The notes below the pieces were generated by a model. It was not told where the DNA came from, searched no databases, and worked only from the letters and a program-made list of their open reading frames with translations. Position numbers and translations under genes: made by a program. 7,471 nt of DNA from Clostridia bacterium (GTDB lineage: Bacteria; Bacillota; Clostridia; Oscillospirales; Acutalibacteraceae): contig CAAGHT010000022.1 of assembly GCA_900769775.1 (NCBI GenBank), positions 1-7,471 on the forward strand, written 5' to 3'. Below, one piece after another: positions 5,196 through 7,471 of this stretch (position 1 is its first letter; each line of letters opens with the position of its first letter).

Positions 5196-6941
5196 ATGGC
5201 AAAATTTGCAATTGAATGTCCCAAATGCGGAAGCGTTAACACCGCTTCAAACTTTATTCTCGCAAAAAAGGTAATCAAATGCGGAACCTGTAACAATGAA
5301 ATTGACATCCGCACCTCAAAGCTGACCTCAAAGGTCTGCCCCCACTGCGAAAAGGTCTTTGTTTATGACCAGTCGAAACCCCACAAGGACCATTGTCCTG
5401 CCTGCGGAAAGCGTGTTGACGTTAATGCAACCGCAACCGCAAAGTTCAAGATGGTAAAGATTAACTGCCCTCAGTGCGCCTGCGCTATTGAGGTTGATGA
5501 AACCAAGGATACATATTTCTGCCCCATCTGCGACCTTCAGATTGATACTAAAAAGGAAATCGCTAAGCAGAAGCTTGTAAGTGATGTAGGCGTCAGCGTT
5601 ATTCAGTATGAGGGTGGCAACGATACCTTTATCTGGAAGCATCCTATTGAAGATTTCAATATGGGAACTCAGCTCGTTGTTCACGAGTCTCAGGAGGCAG
5701 TTTTCTTCCTTAACGGAGAGGCTCTTGACACCTTCGGACCGGGCAGACACACCCTCGAGACCGAAAATCTCCCCGTGCTTAAGAAGATTTATGCTCTCCC
5801 CACAGGTCATCAGACCCCCTTCCACTGCGAGGTTTACTTCATCAATAAAACCGTTCAGATGGGACTTAAATGGGGTACCGATTCACGCGTACGCTTTATC
5901 GACCCCGTAACGGGAATTCCGCTTGATATCGGTGCATCGGGCGAAATGAACCTTCAGGTTGAAAATGGAAGAAAGCTTCTCATAAAGCTTGTCGGCACTG
6001 CGGGCGGACTTAAAAACCGCGAGGTGCTTGAAGCGGCTTCTGATGCAAACGGAACCGTTCACAGAACCCTTCAGAGCTATTTCAGAGCACCCCTTATGAC
6101 CGAAATCAAGTCCTATCTTGCTTCGGTTATTAAGGAGCAGAAGATAAACATTCTTGAGATTGACGAGAAAATGGCAGAGCTGTCCGAGGCTCTTTGCGCA
6201 AAAATTTCTCCGAAATTTGAGGAATACGGACTTAAAATTCCCCAGTTCTACATAACCAATGTTTCTCTCCCCGAGGATGATAAGAACTTTAAGGATATCA
6301 GAGCCCTTATTTCTCAGGCTTATATCGGAGTTAAGGCAGAAGAGGTTAAGGCAAGCGTTGCAAGAGCGGCTCAGGAAACCGAAATTGTCAAGGCACAGAC
6401 CGAGGCGCAGCTTGCAGCTATCAAGGCTCAGGGCGAGGCAGAGGCTCTCCGTGCACGCGGCTTTGCTGAGGCAGAGGTAATGCGCGCTAAGGGCTATACC
6501 GAAAAGGATGTTCTCGAGGCAGATGTTCAGAAGGCTTATGCTGAGGGTATCGGAAATATGGGCGGCTCAGGCGGTGGCGGCTCTGTTGCAGGTGACCTTA
6601 TCGGTCTTGTTGCAGGAATGAAGGCTGCCGAGGGTATGACCGACCGTCTCGGAAACGCTATGAACGGCGCTATGAATTCGTCCGCTCCTGCTCCTGCGGC
6701 ACCTGCGGAGGATGCCTGGACCTGCACCTGCGGAGAGACAGGCAATACAAAGAAATTCTGTATGAATTGCGGCTCGCCGAAGCCTGAGGCTTGGACCTGC
6801 TCCTGCGGACACGCAGGCAATAAGGGCAAATTCTGCGAAAATTGCGGTGCTAAAAAGCAAGAGGGCTGGGACTGCGCTTGCGGTGCTAAGAAGATAACCT
6901 CAAAGTTCTGCCCCGAATGCGGCGCAAAAAGACCCGAATAA
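5196..6941 (+). CDS. YdjI-type SPFH (flotillin-like) protein with zinc ribbons at both ends
   Basis: The 581-residue product contains an SPFH domain of the YdjI/'virion core-like' type, a family of oligomeric membrane scaffolds. Three zinc ribbons come first: C8/C11/C29/C32, C48/C51/C67/C70 and C91/C94/C109/C112. The SPFH domain runs about 147-375, with recognisable QLVVHESQEAVFF (159-171), FGPGRHTL and KWGTDSRVRFIDP. A long Ala/Glu/Lys-rich coiled-coil helix follows (about 380-450), then a GGSGGGGS linker (456-463), a short hydrophobic Gly/Ala segment, an Ala/Pro-rich linker and three tandem C-terminal zinc ribbons (508-581). There is no N-terminal membrane anchor, so membrane contact would be peripheral or through partners. 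In Bacillus subtilis the related YdjI is encoded beside pspA and YdjG/YdjH and helps recruit PspA to membranes (established knowledge); no pspA is in this window. It lies 25 bp after the TIR gene and 27 bp before a four-helix membrane protein. Family assignment is confident; the role is inferred. Confidence 0.9.
   Translation: MAKFAIECPKCGSVNTASNFILAKKVIKCGTCNNEIDIRTSKLTSKVCPHCEKVFVYDQSKPHKDHCPACGKRVDVNATATAKFKMVKINCPQCACAIEVDETKDTYFCPICDLQIDTKKEIAKQKLVSDVGVSVIQYEGGNDTFIWKHPIEDFNMGTQLVVHESQEAVFFLNGEALDTFGPGRHTLETENLPVLKKIYALPTGHQTPFHCEVYFINKTVQMGLKWGTDSRVRFIDPVTGIPLDIGASGEMNLQVENGRKLLIKLVGTAGGLKNREVLEAASDANGTVHRTLQSYFRAPLMTEIKSYLASVIKEQKINILEIDEKMAELSEALCAKISPKFEEYGLKIPQFYITNVSLPEDDKNFKDIRALISQAYIGVKAEEVKASVARAAQETEIVKAQTEAQLAAIKAQGEAEALRARGFAEAEVMRAKGYTEKDVLEADVQKAYAEGIGNMGGSGGGGSVAGDLIGLVAGMKAAEGMTDRLGNAMNGAMNSSAPAPAAPAEDAWTCTCGETGNTKKFCMNCGSPKPEAWTCSCGHAGNKGKFCENCGAKKQEGWDCACGAKKITSKFCPECGAKRPE
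6717..6938 (+). repeat. Three tandem 75-bp coding repeats (C-terminal zinc ribbons)
   Basis: Units start at 6717, 6792 and 6867 (the last is 72 bases). Each encodes W-x-C-x-C-G-N8-F-C-x-x-C-G, with cysteines C510/C512/C522/C525, C535/C537/C547/C550 and C560/C562/C572/C575 of the SPFH protein. The exact 25-residue period indicates internal duplication; the nucleotide copies have diverged, so the duplication is not very recent. Confidence 0.85.
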
Positions 6942-6968
6942 GTCTATTTGTGAAAAGGAGATACAGTT

Positions 6969-7471
6969 ATGAAAATGACAAATAAAGGAAAAATGTTTGC
7001 CGGTATGCTGGCACTCGCTTTTGTAGCTTATAATTTAGTTCTTTTTATAGCGGCAGGCTTTGAATTTCACGGCCCTGCCTTTTGGGTATCCTATGCGTTT
7101 ATGATGGTGTCCTTCGCCGCCTTGGCTGCGGCAGGCTGCATCCTCGGCTCACGCGGAATGCTTCTTCGCGATTGGCTTTTCGGATACCCCCTCATCAAGC
7201 ACACAATAGTTTATATAGCTTGTGAATTTATCGTTTCAACAATCTTCATAGCTATTGATTCTTACGGCTGGAAATTAGCCTTTATTATCCAGTTCCTGCT
7301 CCTCGCAATCTATCTTGTATTCGCTATTTCCTGCTTCCTTGCAAAGACCACTATCGAAGAGGTTAAGGAGAAGGTTGCTGTTAAAACACGTTTTATCCGT
7401 CTGCTTATGGTAGAGGTAGAGGGTGTAGAAAACAGATGTGCAGATGCAGAAACAAAGGCTGAAATTGCAAA
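6969..7471 (+). CDS. Four-helix integral membrane protein of unknown function (partial, C-terminus off the right edge)
   Basis: I do not recognise this family. The 167 visible codons encode four hydrophobic helices at about 10-30, 37-60, 78-97 and 101-124, then a charged amphipathic region from about 126 (TTIEEVKEKVAVKTRF) that could be a cytoplasmic helix or coiled coil. The short positively charged N-terminus (MKMTNKGK) suggests the N-terminus is inside, which places the long tail inside too. AAGGAG ends 8 bases before the ATG at 6969, supporting this start over the internal ATGs at codons 3 and 9. It follows the SPFH gene by 27 bp with no terminator, so it is probably in the same operon and may be the membrane anchor or partner of the SPFH protein (inference). 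Total length is unknown. Confidence 0.8.
   Translation, partial: MKMTNKGKMFAGMLALAFVAYNLVLFIAAGFEFHGPAFWVSYAFMMVSFAALAAAGCILGSRGMLLRDWLFGYPLIKHTIVYIACEFIVSTIFIAIDSYGWKLAFIIQFLLLAIYLVFAISCFLAKTTIEEVKEKVAVKTRFIRLLMVEVEGVENRCADAETKAEIA

Noticed and set aside
6536..6860. Minus-strand open frames opposite the 3' end of the SPFH gene.
   Set aside because: They mirror the Gly/Ala/Pro-rich linker and zinc-ribbon repeats of the real gene, where antisense stops are rare because of composition; no start signal or domain.

Overview
The window looks like chromosomal DNA from an anaerobic, probably gut-associated member of the Clostridia (Bacillota). Three things support this: a clostridial-order rnf operon (rnfC then rnfD), strong Shine-Dalgarno sites with consensus sigma-A promoters, and zinc-ribbon/TIR, DUF6273-like and YdjI-like SPFH proteins of a kind I associate with that class. 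This is inference from gene content; no rRNA or other phylogenetic marker is present.

Layout. The left third (1-2072) is on the minus strand and holds the first two genes of an Rnf operon. rnfC is complete, and rnfD overlaps it by one base and runs off the left edge. They encode subunits of the membrane ferredoxin:NAD+ oxidoreductase that couples electron transfer to ion pumping. A 311-bp divergent intergenic region (2073-2383) carries two back-to-back, perfect TTGACA-N17-TATAAT promoters, plus inverted repeats near the rnf promoter that resemble Rex (NADH/NAD+ sensor) operators.

The right two thirds (2384-7471) form a plus-strand, tightly spaced gene set. First is a 928-residue protein with an N-terminal zinc ribbon, a TIR domain, TPR-like repeats, one transmembrane helix and a C-terminal DUF6273-like domain predicted outside the cell. 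Second is a 581-residue SPFH (flotillin-like, YdjI-type) protein with three zinc ribbons at each end. Third is a four-helix membrane protein cut by the right edge. Gaps are 25 and 27 bp, each gene has its own ribosome binding site, and I see no terminator between them, so co-transcription from the promoter at 2274-2302 is likely.

The plus-strand trio is the candidate system. A TIR enzyme domain with the expected catalytic glutamate sits inside the cell, a possible sensor domain sits outside, and a membrane-scaffold protein and an integral membrane protein are encoded next to it. The arrangement suggests membrane-associated stress sensing or defence, possibly through NAD+ cleavage. No function is shown by the sequence alone, and related zinc-ribbon/TIR and SPFH proteins are, as far as I recall, widespread but poorly characterised in Clostridia.
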